Notes: generated from the sequence alone by a model not told the origin. 12,964 bases of DNA from Actinomycetospora sp. (GCA_025925615.1 JAICLN010000067.1:1-12964); one strand, 5' to 3'. Positions 1 to 6,838 are shown, numbered from the stretch's first letter. Numbers and translations: made by a program.

Positions 1-2
1 AC

Positions 3-713
3 CGGTTCGTGGCCGCGGGGCGGGGTGCGGAGGCGTCCGGGCTGCCCGAGGGCACCCGGATCGCGCTGCTCGACCGGTTCGGGCTCTTCGGGGTCCGGCT
101 CGCCACCACCCTGCTGCGCCGCGGCGTCGACGACTCGGTCGCGCTGGCCACCGAGCTCGCGCGCCGCAGCGGCCTCGACGAGCTGCGCAGCCTGCTCGAG
201 GAGCGCTTCCTCGCCCGCCGCGACGTCTTCCAGGCCCGGGCGGCCCTGCTCGCCGTCGAGCGGCTCGTCCACCGCGCTCGCAGCGAGGAGTCGGGCCTCG
301 GGGACCGGCGGCCCTCACCGGTCCCGCGGTCCGGACCGTCGCCCGCCGCCGTCACCGGGCTCGCCGCCGAACTGGAACGCGCCCGCTCGGGCGCCCACGA
401 GATCGTCGAGCTGGACCTGCTCACGACGCTGCGGCGCCGGCCCCTCGCGTCGACGCGGCACGGGGCCGGGCTCACCGAGGAGGCCGAGCGGCTGCTCGGC
501 GACCGCGGCCCCTCGGCGACGGCGCGGCTGGGTCTCGACGACGGCGTCTCCGACGGCGAGCTGCGGGCCGTGGCGCTCGCCACCCTCGCCCGCTGGCGGG
601 CCCACGCCGAGGACCCCTTCGCCGACCGGGACACCACCGAGACCGCCCGCGTCGTCGTGCGCAGCGTCGAAGGGCTCCTCGCGACGCGGCCGAGCCCGGT
701 GGCGGTGGGGTAG
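3..713 (+). CDS. C-terminal part of a dynamin-like GTPase (5' truncated by window edge)
   Basis: The frame is open to the left edge, so the 237 codons seen are probably only the end of a longer gene. A GTG at position 9 is available, but it has no ribosome-binding site in view and is unlikely to be the real start. The visible protein is almost all helical and charged. It has no P-loop or other GTPase motif; that domain would lie upstream. The segment LLDRFGLFGVRLATTLLRRG, followed by SGLDELRSLL and RRDVFQARAALLAVERL, resembles the helical region behind the GTPase domain in actinobacterial dynamin-like (IniC-type) proteins, which remodel membranes. This is recalled family resemblance, not a search result. 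Residues around 90-115 are a Pro/Ser/Arg-rich linker. Coding status is well supported by codon bias; the function is tentative. Confidence 0.6.
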   Translation, partial: RFVAAGRGAEASGLPEGTRIALLDRFGLFGVRLATTLLRRGVDDSVALATELARRSGLDELRSLLEERFLARRDVFQARAALLAVERLVHRARSEESGLGDRRPSPVPRSGPSPAAVTGLAAELERARSGAHEIVELDLLTTLRRRPLASTRHGAGLTEEAERLLGDRGPSATARLGLDDGVSDGELRAVALATLARWRAHAEDPFADRDTTETARVVVRSVEGLLATRPSPVAVG

Positions 714-735
714 CCCCACGGAGACCCACCGGACC

Positions 736-752
736 TGAGCCGCCCCGGCTCA
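736..752 (+). terminator. Hairpin after the GTPase-like gene, possible terminator
   Basis: A perfect 7-bp inverted repeat (TGAGCCG, three-base loop CCC, CGGCTCA) lies 22 bases after the stop codon at 711-713. No T-tract follows, which is common for actinobacterial terminators but lowers certainty. It separates the upstream gene from the hrcA promoter region. Confidence 0.45.
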
Positions 753-760
753 CACACGTC

Positions 761-789
761 CGACCCGCCGACCGCGTCTCGCCTACGAT
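761..789 (+). promoter_or_regulatory. Candidate hrcA promoter
   Basis: TACGAT at 784-789 is a good actinobacterial -10 box. The matching -35 position (about 760-766, CCGACCC) keeps only the GACC core of TTGACC, so it is weak. Transcription would start near 796, about 40 bases before the hrcA ATG. No CIRCE operator (TTAGCACTC-N9-GAGTGCTAA) is visible here, so autoregulation by HrcA at this site is not supported. Confidence 0.35.
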
Positions 790-815
790 GAAGAGTCGGG
801 TTCGGGCGAGCCGGT

Positions 816-824
816 GGAGGGAGG
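816..824 (+). promoter_or_regulatory. Ribosome binding site that fixes the hrcA start
   Basis: GGAGGGAGG ends 10 bases before the ATG at 835. It overlaps the alternative GTG at 814, which therefore cannot be the start. The ATG at 835 also gives the N-terminus normal for the family. Confidence 0.8.
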
Positions 825-834
825 TCCGACGACG

Positions 835-1857
835 ATGAACAGCGAGGAACGCCGCATCGCGGTCCTGCGCGCGATCGTCGCGGACTTCGTCGCCACCAAC
901 GAGCCGGTGGGCTCGAAGGGCATCGTCGACCGGCACAACCTCGGGGTCTCCTCCGCCACGGTGCGCAACGACATGGCCGCCCTGGAGGACGAGGGCTACA
1001 TCATCCAGCCGCACACCAGCGCCGGCCGGATCCCCACCGACAAGGGCTACCGGCTCTTCGTCGACCGCCTCGCCCAGATCAAGCCGCTCTCGGGCGCGGA
1101 GCGCAAGGCGATCTCGACCTTCCTCGAGGGCGCGGTCGACCTGGACGACGTGCTGCGCCGCAGCGTGCGGCTGCTCGCCCAGCTCACCCGCCAGGTCGCC
1201 GTCGTGCAGTACCCGACGCTCTCCCGCTCGACGGTGCGCCACCTCGAGGTCGTCGCGCTCACCCCGGCCCGCCTCATGCTGGTGCTCATCACCGACACCG
1301 GCCGGGTGGACCAGCGGGTGGTCGATCTCGGGGACGTGCTCACCGACGACGACGTCGGGCACCTGCGCGCCCTGCTCAACTCCGTCCTGGTCGGGCAGCC
1401 GCTCACCACCGCGGCGGCCCGCGTCGCGTCGCTCCCCGAGGACGGGCCCGACCACCTGCGCCAGGTCATCACGACGCTGTCCTCGGTGCTGGTGGAGTCG
1501 CTCGTCGAGCACCCCGAGGAGCGCCTGGTGCTCGGCGGCACCGCCAACCTCGCCCGGCAGGGCGCCGACGCCACCTCGCTGCGCGGGGTGCTCGAGGCGC
1601 TGGAGGAGCAGGTGGTCGTGCTGCGGCTGCTCACCGAGTCCAACGACCAGGCGCACGTCACCGTGCGGATCGGCGAGGAGAACGAGGCCGAGGAGATGTG
1701 GGCGACCTCGACCGTCTCGATCGGGTACGGACCCACCGCGGGGACGGCCCTCGGCGGCATGGGCGTCGTCGGGCCGACCCGCATGGACTATCCGAGCACG
1801 ATCGCGGCGGTCCGGGCCGTCGCGCGCTACGTGGGGGAGATCGTCGGGGGCTCCTGA
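835..1857 (+). CDS. hrcA: Heat-inducible transcription repressor HrcA
   Basis: HrcA represses class I heat-shock genes (groESL, sometimes dnaK) by binding CIRCE operators, and GroEL is needed for its activity. This 340-residue protein is normal length. The N-terminal winged-helix region (about 5-75) contains PVGSK (25-29), [12 protein letters not shown] (36-47, recognition helix) and [12 protein letters not shown] (62-73), all family hallmarks. The rest is the dimerisation/GAF-like domain, and GPTRMDYP (313-320) near the end is also typical. The ATG at 835 is chosen over the GTG at 814 because of the strong GGAGGGAGG at 816-824. dnaJ follows after 73 bases without a clear terminator, so hrcA-dnaJ is probably one transcript, as in other actinobacteria. 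No CIRCE site is visible in the window, so its targets lie elsewhere. Confidence 0.97.
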   Translation: MNSEERRIAVLRAIVADFVATNEPVGSKGIVDRHNLGVSSATVRNDMAALEDEGYIIQPHTSAGRIPTDKGYRLFVDRLAQIKPLSGAERKAISTFLEGAVDLDDVLRRSVRLLAQLTRQVAVVQYPTLSRSTVRHLEVVALTPARLMLVLITDTGRVDQRVVDLGDVLTDDDVGHLRALLNSVLVGQPLTTAAARVASLPEDGPDHLRQVITTLSSVLVESLVEHPEERLVLGGTANLARQGADATSLRGVLEALEEQVVVLRLLTESNDQAHVTVRIGEENEAEEMWATSTVSIGYGPTAGTALGGMGVVGPTRMDYPSTIAAVRAVARYVGEIVGGS

Positions 1858-1930
1858 CCCCACCCCCACCCGTTCCCCGGGGCGCCCCGAACGCCCGCAC
1901 GACGACGAAGGACGACGAGGACCAGACAGC

Positions 1931-3091
1931 GTGGCCACGGACTACTACGACATCCTCGGCGTGAGCCGGGAGGCCGACGAGGCGGAGATCCGCCGGGCGT
2001 ACCGCAAGCTCGCCCGCGAACTCCACCCCGACGTCAACCCCGAGGCCGCCGAGCGCTTCCAGCAGGTCAAGAGCGCCTACGAGGTGCTCTCCGACCCCGA
2101 GAAGCGCCGCATCGTCGACCTCGGCGGGGACCCGCTGGCCACCGCGTCGAGCGGCGGTGGCGGATTCGGCGGTTCCGGGTTCGGCGGCGCCGGCTTCGGC
2201 GGGCTCGGCGACATCATGGACGCGTTCTTCGGCGCGGCCGGGGGCGGTTCCGGGCGCGGTCCGCGCGGGCGGGTCCAGCCCGGTGAGGACGCGCTGATCC
2301 GCATCGACCTCACCCTCGAGGAGTGCGCCGCCGGCGTGGCCCGCGAGCTGACCGTCGACACCGCGGTGCTCTGCGAGCGGTGTGGGGGCGGCGGCGCGGA
2401 GGCCGGGTCGCAGCCCATCCCGTGCGACACCTGCGGCGGGCGCGGCGAGATCCAGAACGTCCAGCGGTCGTTCATCGGCCAGGTCGTCACCGCGCGGCCC
2501 TGTCCGGTCTGCCGCGGGCTCGGCGAGATCATCCCCAACCCCTGCCAGCAGTGCGGCGGCGACGGCCGGGTCCGCGCGCGGCGCACGGTCACCGTCCAGG
2601 TCCCGCCCGGGGTCGGCGACGGCATGCGCATCCGGATGGCCGGCCAGGGCGAGGTCGGGCCCGGCGGCGGCCCGGCCGGCAACCTCTACGTCGAGGTGTC
2701 CGAGGAGCCGCACGACTACTTCGAGCGCGACGGCGTCGACCTGCACTGCCACGTGACGCTCCCGATGACGGCGGCCGCGCTGGGGACGACGCTGCGCCAG
2801 CGGACCCTCGAGGGCGACGAGGAGCTGCACGTCGAGCCCGGCACCCAGCCCGGGACCGTCTACACGCTGCGGGGCAAGGGCATGCCGCGGCTGCGCTCGT
2901 CGGGGCGCACCGAGGGCCGCGGGGACCTGCTCGTGCACCTCGACGTCGGGGTGCCCGAGAAGCTCGACGCGCGCCAGACCGAGCTGCTGCGCGAGCTGGC
3001 CACGCTGCGCGGCGAGGAGCAGCCCGAGTACGCCGGGCAGCACCGCAACGGGCTGTTCGGGCGACGGAAGACGGCCGGTCGGGGGCGGTGA
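1931..3091 (+). CDS. dnaJ: Chaperone protein DnaJ (DnaJ2 type)
   Basis: This is a co-chaperone that delivers unfolded proteins to DnaK and stimulates its ATPase. It has 386 residues and the full type I layout. The J domain spans about 3-67 with the HPD motif at 32-34. A Gly/Phe-rich linker spans about 65-115. Four zinc motifs are intact: C148-x2-C151, C165-x2-C168, C191-x2-C194 and C205-x2-C208, each followed by a Gly-rich turn. The C-terminal substrate-binding domains follow. The GTG start has GAGGA at 1917-1921 with suitable spacing and gives [12 protein letters not shown], the normal N-terminus. Actinobacteria usually carry a dnaJ1 in the dnaK operon and this dnaJ2 beside hrcA, so position supports the DnaJ2 label. 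The C-terminus ends in a basic Arg/Gly-rich tail. Confidence 0.97.
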   Translation: MATDYYDILGVSREADEAEIRRAYRKLARELHPDVNPEAAERFQQVKSAYEVLSDPEKRRIVDLGGDPLATASSGGGGFGGSGFGGAGFGGLGDIMDAFFGAAGGGSGRGPRGRVQPGEDALIRIDLTLEECAAGVARELTVDTAVLCERCGGGGAEAGSQPIPCDTCGGRGEIQNVQRSFIGQVVTARPCPVCRGLGEIIPNPCQQCGGDGRVRARRTVTVQVPPGVGDGMRIRMAGQGEVGPGGGPAGNLYVEVSEEPHDYFERDGVDLHCHVTLPMTAAALGTTLRQRTLEGDEELHVEPGTQPGTVYTLRGKGMPRLRSSGRTEGRGDLLVHLDVGVPEKLDARQTELLRELATLRGEEQPEYAGQHRNGLFGRRKTAGRGR

Positions 3092-3104
3092 GCCCCGGGC
3101 CGGG

Positions 3105-3923
3105 ATGGCAGCGAAGCGTCGTTGCTTGCATCCAGTGACAGGAAACCCACATCGTCGGGGTGACTGGTCCCGGCCGGCGCTGTTCCTCGTCGACAAGGCT
3201 CCCGGCATTCTGTCGAGCACGCCGATAGGGGGTGTGGTCACCGTGGACGGCCCCGAGGGCCGGCACGCGGCCGACGTGAAGCGGGTCAAGCCCGGCGAGG
3301 TCGTCCTGCTCGGTGACGGCGCCGGGACGCGGGCCCGCGCGGAGGTCACCGCCGTCGCGAAGGGGCAGGTCACGGCGACGATCCAGGAGCGCCGCCACGA
3401 CGAACCCCCCGCCGTGACGATCACCCTCGCCCAGGCCCTCGCCAAGGGCGACCGCGGGGAGCTCGCCGTCGAGCTCGCGACCGAGGCCGGCGTCGACGGC
3501 GTCGTCCCCTGGCGCGCCGAGCGCTGCGTGACCCGCTGGGACGACGGCCCGCGCGGCGCCAAGGCCCTCGCCCGCTGGCGCGCCACCGCGACCGAGGCGG
3601 CCAAGCAGGCCCGACGGTCCCGGGTCCCGCAGGTCGAGGAGCCGGTCAGCACGCCGCAGCTGGCCACCCGCATCGCCGGATCCACGACGCTGCTCCTCGA
3701 GGCCACGGCGGCGGAGTCGCTCGCGACGGTCGCGCTGCCCGAGGCCGGGGAGGTCGTCCTCGTCGTCGGGCCCGAGGGCGGGGTGACGGACGCCGAGGCC
3801 GCCCGTCTCGCCGAGGCCGGCGCGACCCCGGTCCGCCTCGGCCCCGACGTCCTGCGCACCTCGACGGCCGCCGCCGTCGCGCTCGGTGCCCTCGGGGTCC
3901 GTACGGCCCGGTGGGACCGGTGA
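3105..3923 (+). CDS. rsmE: 16S rRNA (uracil-1498-N3)-methyltransferase RsmE
   Basis: RsmE uses S-adenosylmethionine to methylate N3 of U1498 of 16S rRNA. It is a SPOUT-fold enzyme with a trefoil knot and an N-terminal PUA-like domain. Visible marks are RPALFLVD and DGPEGRHAADVKR (N-terminal domain), GPEGGVTDAEA and LGPDVLRTSTAAAVAL (knot and cofactor site). The start is uncertain. ATG 3105 gives 272 residues but has no Shine-Dalgarno and adds about 22 atypical residues (MAAKRRCLHPVTGNPHRR...) before the conserved SRPALF. GTG 3135 is in frame and also lacks a good SD. Bases 3105-3160 are 33/56 G+C by hand count, low for this window. A GTG at 3160 would give a canonical N-terminus only with a 2-base shift. 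An extra stretch ILSSTPIG sits between LVDKAPG and GVVTVDGPEG. The gene body is secure, the 5' end is not. Confidence 0.9.
   Translation: MAAKRRCLHPVTGNPHRRGDWSRPALFLVDKAPGILSSTPIGGVVTVDGPEGRHAADVKRVKPGEVVLLGDGAGTRARAEVTAVAKGQVTATIQERRHDEPPAVTITLAQALAKGDRGELAVELATEAGVDGVVPWRAERCVTRWDDGPRGAKALARWRATATEAAKQARRSRVPQVEEPVSTPQLATRIAGSTTLLLEATAAESLATVALPEAGEVVLVVGPEGGVTDAEAARLAEAGATPVRLGPDVLRTSTAAAVALGALGVRTARWDR
3108..3125 (+). other. Small hairpin at the dnaJ-rsmE junction
   Basis: GCAGCGA, loop AGCG, TCGTTGC forms seven pairs including one G-T wobble. It starts 17 bases after the dnaJ stop codon and overlaps the first codons of rsmE if ATG 3105 is used. It could be a weak terminator or a translation-modulating structure, or chance. 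It argues mildly for an rsmE start further downstream. Confidence 0.25.
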
Positions 3924-4816
3924 TGTCCCGCCGCTCGGTGCTGGCCACGCTCACCGCCGCCGCCTCCGGCCTGCTCGCGGCCTGCACCGAGGGTGGCGCC
4001 GTCCCGCCCGCCCGGCCGGGCACGCCGGAGCCGACGACGCTGCGCTACGGCCCCGACCCCGCGCAGTACGCGATGCTCCACCTGCCGCCCGACGGCGGCG
4101 GGCGCCCGCTCCCCGTCGTCGTGATCCTGCACGGCGGGTACTGGCGCGCCCAGTACGGCCTGGAGCTGGGCACCCCGCTCGCGGTGGACCTCACCAACGC
4201 CGACGTCGCGGCGCTGAACGTCGAGTACCGGCGGGTCGGCGCGGGCGGTGGGTTCCCGACGACGTTGGACGACGTCGCGGCGGCCGTCGACCTCCTCGCC
4301 GGTCCGGCCGCCGACATCGCGCGGCAGGCCGGCCGAGGGCTGGACCTCGACCGCGTCGTCCTGCTCGGCCACTCCGCGGGCGGTCAGCTCGCGGTGTGGG
4401 CGGCGTCGCGGTCGCGCCTCCGGGCCCCCGCGCCGGGTGCCGGGCCGCGGGTCGCCGCCCGCGGAGTGGTGTCCCAGGCCGGGGTGCTCGACCTCGTCGC
4501 GGGCGCCGACCAGGGCCTGGGCGGGGGCGCCGTCGTCGACTTCCTCGGCGGGACGCCCACCACGCAGGCCGCCCGGTACGCCGTCGCCTCGCCCGCCGCG
4601 CTCGTCCCGGCCGCGTGCCCCGTCGTCGCCGTCCACGGCACCGCCGACACCACCGTGCCGCCCGACCAGAGCCGCCGCTACGTCGACGCGGCGCTCGCCG
4701 CCCGCGGCCAGGCGCGGCTGCGGATGCTCGACGGGGTCGACCACTTCCGGATCATCGACCCCGCCGACCCGGCCTGGCACGCCGTCCGCGACGAGGTCAT
4801 GACGCTGCTCGGCTGA
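3923..4816 (+). CDS. Putative Tat-exported lipoprotein alpha/beta hydrolase
   Basis: This 297-residue serine hydrolase is probably exported and lipid-anchored. The N-terminus has a twin arginine (SRRSVL, residues 2-7), a hydrophobic stretch and a lipobox L18-A19-A20-C21, so Cys21 would be the modified residue. The mature part has the alpha/beta hydrolase set: oxyanion-hole motif HGGYW (70-74), nucleophile Ser151 in GHSAGG (149-154), an acid candidate Asp242 (GTADTTVP) and His274 (GVDHF). HGGYW, NVEYRR and PTTLDDVAAAVDLL recall the kynurenine-formamidase/BD-FAE-like esterases of the hormone-sensitive-lipase side, but substrate cannot be read from the sequence. The ATG shares its A with the rsmE TGA (TGATG), which implies translational coupling; GTG starts at 3911 and 3920 are less likely. 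It is not a usual member of this cluster. Confidence 0.88.
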   Translation: MSRRSVLATLTAAASGLLAACTEGGAVPPARPGTPEPTTLRYGPDPAQYAMLHLPPDGGGRPLPVVVILHGGYWRAQYGLELGTPLAVDLTNADVAALNVEYRRVGAGGGFPTTLDDVAAAVDLLAGPAADIARQAGRGLDLDRVVLLGHSAGGQLAVWAASRSRLRAPAPGAGPRVAARGVVSQAGVLDLVAGADQGLGGGAVVDFLGGTPTTQAARYAVASPAALVPAACPVVAVHGTADTTVPPDQSRRYVDAALAARGQARLRMLDGVDHFRIIDPADPAWHAVRDEVMTLLG

Positions 4817-4821
4817 ATCCC

Positions 4822-4837
4822 CCCGGGCCTCCCCGGG
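4822..4837 (+). terminator. GC hairpin after the hydrolase gene
   Basis: CCCGGG, loop CCTC, CCCGGG forms a 6-bp stem starting 5 bases after the stop codon, without a T-tract. It may end the hrcA-hydrolase transcript, perhaps together with the longer fold just downstream. Because CCCGGG is itself palindromic and the DNA is GC-rich, chance is possible. Confidence 0.35.
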
Positions 4838-4893
4838 AGCGAACGGCACTCTCGCTGCGTCTGTGCGCCCGACCGGGCCGCTCGCTCCGAGTG
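4836..4893. repeat. Intergenic imperfect palindrome, possible dispersed element
   Basis: Outer arms GGAGCGA (4836-4842) and TCGCTCC (4882-4888) pair perfectly over 7 bp. Inside is a second hairpin, GCCC (4867-4870), loop GACC, GGGC (4875-4878). AGCGA (4838-4842) could instead pair with TCGCT (4852-4856), and CACTC (4847-4851) with GAGTG (4889-4893), so two alternative folds exist. Only one copy is in the window; whether it is a terminator, a dispersed repeat or a regulatory fold cannot be decided here. Confidence 0.3.
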
Positions 4894-4913
4894 GTGACCC
4901 GCGCGAAACCCCG

Positions 4914-4941
4914 TTGACCATCGGCGCCGACCGGGTATCGT
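4914..4941 (+). promoter_or_regulatory. Candidate promoter of the ABC-F gene
   Basis: TTGACC (4914-4919) is a strong -35 match, and TATCGT (4936-4941) is a fair -10 box after a 16-base spacer. The start of transcription would be at a purine near 4946-4949, only a few bases before the ATG of the mini-ORF at 4952. It is the best promoter-like sequence in the window and lies about 100 bases before the ABC-F start. Confidence 0.55.
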
Positions 4942-4951
4942 CGCGATCACC

Positions 4952-4963
4952 ATGGAGCTCTGA
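4952..4963 (+). CDS. Three-codon upstream ORF (Met-Glu-Leu) in the ABC-F leader
   Basis: ATG GAG CTC TGA lies just after the predicted transcription start, so it would be translated leaderless or nearly so, a common mode in actinobacteria. No Shine-Dalgarno precedes it. Its stop codon directly abuts the 5' arm of the hairpin that could cover the ABC-F ribosome-binding site. Known macrolide-responsive short leaders stall at motifs such as Arg-Leu-Arg, which this peptide lacks. A three-codon ORF arises easily by chance, so the call rests on its position only. Confidence 0.25.
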   Translation: MEL

Positions 4964-5037
4964 CGACGTCCCGACCCTGCGCCGCGGCCCGATCCGTGCG
5001 CCCGCCGGGGTCATCGCTCCGTTCCCGGGAGACGTCG
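4964..5037 (+). promoter_or_regulatory. Possible Shine-Dalgarno-masking hairpin upstream of the ABC-F gene
   Basis: CGACGTCCCG (4964-4973) can pair with CGGGAGACGTCG (5026-5037), giving ten pairs with a 2-base bulge. The 3' arm contains GGGAGA (5027-5032), the ribosome-binding site for the ATG at 5041. The 52-base loop can fold further, for example GACCC (4973-4977) with GGGTC (5008-5012), which competes slightly. This arrangement is the one expected of a translational attenuator, but GC-rich DNA folds readily and no comparative evidence was available. Confidence 0.35.
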
Positions 5038-5040
5038 CGC

Positions 5041-6732
5041 ATGTCTGCTCCCACCTCCACCTCCACCTCTGCGCCGCTGGTCGCCCGCGGCCTCGTCCGG
5101 ACCTTCGCCGCGCGGCCGGTCCTCGACGGCGTCGACCTCGTCGCCGCACCGGGGACCCGCGTCGGGCTGATCGGCGAGAACGGCACCGGCAAGTCCACGC
5201 TGCTGCGGCTGCTCGCCGGCCGGGACCTTCCCGACGCCGGGTCGGTGCAGGTACCGGAGGACACGGTCTACCTGCCGCAGGAGCCCGCGCTCGACGAGAC
5301 GCACAGCACCGTCGGCCGGATGCTCGACGAGGCGCTGCGCCCGCTGCACGAGGCGGTCGCCGAGCTGGAGCGCCTCGCCGAGCGGATGGCCGCGGGTCAG
5401 GACACCGGCGACGAGTACGACCGGGTCCTCGCCTGGGCCATCGCGCACGACGCGTGGGACGCTGACCGGCGCGCGGACGTCACCGCGGCCGCCCTCGGCG
5501 TCGCGGACCTCGACCGCGCCCGAGCGGTCGCGACGCTGTCGGGCGGTCAGCGCACCCGGCTCGCCCTCGCGGCCGCGCTGGTGCGCCGACCGGAGTGCCT
5601 GCTGCTCGACGAGCCGAACAACCACCTCGACGACGAGGCCCTCGACCTGCTCGAGCGGTCGTTGGTCGAGATGCCGGGCGTCGTGGTCGCGGCGAGCCAC
5701 GACCGGACGTTCCTGGACCGGGTGGCGACGGAGCTGGTCGACCTCGACGCGGGCGAGCTCGGGACCGACGGTCGCGGTGGACGCCGCTTCGGGGGCTCCT
5801 TCACCGACTACCTCGAGGAGCAGGCGCGCAGCCGGCGGCGCTGGGAGGAGACGTGGGCCGCGCAGCAGGACGAGATCGCGCGGCTGCGCGAGAAGACCCA
5901 CACCGACCTGCGCGCGATCGCCGCCGGGCGCGGCCCGACCGACAACGACAAGTTCATCCACGCCTTCAAGGGCGGAGGAGTCGAGCGGGCGCGGGCGCGC
6001 CGTGTGCACGACGCCGAACGACGCCTCGAGGTGGCCGAGCGCGCGGCCGTCCGGAAGCCGCCGGCACCGTTGGCGTTCCGCGGCGCGCTGACGACGGGAG
6101 CGGGTGCGGGCCGCGCGGTGAGCGTGCGGGGGCTGCGCGTGGACGGGGTGCCCGGAGCGGCGCCGCGCGTGGCGCTCGACCTCCTCGACGTGCCGGCGGG
6201 CGAGAAACTGCTGGTCACCGGCCCGAACGGGTCGGGGAAGTCGACGCTGCTCGCCGTCATCGCCGGCCGGCTCACCCCCGATGCCGGGCGGGTGGAGGTG
6301 ACTGCCCGACGGATCGCGCTGGTCGAGCAGGATCCCGACGTCGGGCCGCTCGACCGCGGCGCGGGTGTCGTCTACGCGACCCTGGTCGGGGCGGCGACGG
6401 CCGAGGAGGTGCCCCTGCGGTCCCTCGGCCTGCTCCACCCGCGGGACCACGGCACCGCCGTCGGGGCGCTGTCGGTCGGGCAGCGGCGACGCCTCGCGCT
6501 CGCGGTCGCCGTCGCGGTGGGCCCCGACCTGCTGCTCCTCGACGAACCGACCAACCACGTCTCGCTGCGGCTGGCCTCGGAACTGGAGGAGGCGCTGGGT
6601 CGGGCCCCGGGCACCGTCGTCGTCACCTCGCACGACCGGTGGCTGCGCGCACGGTGGGACGGGCCGACGCTGGCACTCGGCAGCGCCCGGAGGTCCTCAC
6701 GTCAGCAGAACGGTGTCGGGGGTGGCGGCTAG
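5041..6732 (+). CDS. ABC-F family ATPase (ribosome-acting, possible antibiotic resistance type)
   Basis: ABC-F proteins are cytosolic, have two ABC domains and no membrane segments. They bind the ribosome E site to relieve stalling or dislodge antibiotics. This one has 563 residues. Domain 1: Walker A GENGTGKS (45-52), signature LSGGQ (166-170), Walker B LLLDEP (187-192) and His220. Domain 2: GPNGSGKS (394-401), signature LSVGQ (477-481), LLLLDEP (497-503) and His531. Between them a charged helical linker (about 255-340) fits the ribosome-reaching P-site tether. The first Walker B is followed by NNHLD instead of TNHLD, the second by TNHVS. ATG 5041 is chosen for GGGAGA at 5027-5032; the in-frame GTG at 4996 has no SD. 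The first codons include three ACCTC(C/T) units (5053-5070). Resistance function is inferred; a housekeeping translation role is possible. Confidence 0.9.
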   Translation: MSAPTSTSTSAPLVARGLVRTFAARPVLDGVDLVAAPGTRVGLIGENGTGKSTLLRLLAGRDLPDAGSVQVPEDTVYLPQEPALDETHSTVGRMLDEALRPLHEAVAELERLAERMAAGQDTGDEYDRVLAWAIAHDAWDADRRADVTAAALGVADLDRARAVATLSGGQRTRLALAAALVRRPECLLLDEPNNHLDDEALDLLERSLVEMPGVVVAASHDRTFLDRVATELVDLDAGELGTDGRGGRRFGGSFTDYLEEQARSRRRWEETWAAQQDEIARLREKTHTDLRAIAAGRGPTDNDKFIHAFKGGGVERARARRVHDAERRLEVAERAAVRKPPAPLAFRGALTTGAGAGRAVSVRGLRVDGVPGAAPRVALDLLDVPAGEKLLVTGPNGSGKSTLLAVIAGRLTPDAGRVEVTARRIALVEQDPDVGPLDRGAGVVYATLVGAATAEEVPLRSLGLLHPRDHGTAVGALSVGQRRRLALAVAVAVGPDLLLLDEPTNHVSLRLASELEEALGRAPGTVVVTSHDRWLRARWDGPTLALGSARRSSRQQNGVGGGG

Positions 6733-6735
6733 AGT
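6730..6735 (+). promoter_or_regulatory. Candidate -10 box of the phoH promoter
   Basis: TAGAGT is a frequent actinobacterial -10 sequence and here includes the TAG stop codon of the ABC-F gene. No convincing -35 is present about 17 bases upstream. If used, transcription would start near 6742 and leave a leader of about 97 bases before the phoH GTG. That leader shows no clear structure. Confidence 0.3.
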
Positions 6736-6838
6736 GGATTCCGACAGAGACACCGCGGTCGACCAGTACCGGATCGCGGGCATCGACGACGCGGGGAGCG
6801 CAGGGCGTTCCCAGGCAGGAAGCAGGACCGATCTGCAC

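Noticed and set aside
714..834. CIRCE operator for HrcA upstream of hrcA
   Set aside because: No TTAGCACTC / GAGTGCTAA arms are present, even with several mismatches. The AGCACTTT in the palindrome at 12089-12130 resembles part of it but has the wrong spacing and flanks.
814..834. Upstream GTG start for hrcA
   Set aside because: The GTG overlaps the GGAGGGAGG ribosome-binding site, and the extra seven residues are not family-like.
4891..4917. Alternative upstream ORF (VVTRAKPR) in the ABC-F leader
   Set aside because: It overlaps the -35 box of the best promoter and would be transcribed only from further upstream. It has no Shine-Dalgarno.
4900..4941. WhiB7-type promoter with AT-rich block next to the -35
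   Set aside because: Only a three-base A run (4906-4908) lies near the -35, too little to support a WhiB7 site.
1658..5149. Antisense open frame of about 1160 codons across dnaJ, rsmE and the hydrolase
   Set aside because: It lies opposite four well-identified genes. Its low-complexity Arg/Pro/Gly/Ala product is what strong G/C third-position bias creates on the reverse strand.
6722..6838. Longer phoH using GTG 6722 or 6734
   Set aside because: It would add about 35-39 non-conserved residues and overlap the ABC-F stop and the -10-like TAGAGT. GTG 6839 has a spaced AGGA and a family-like N-terminus.
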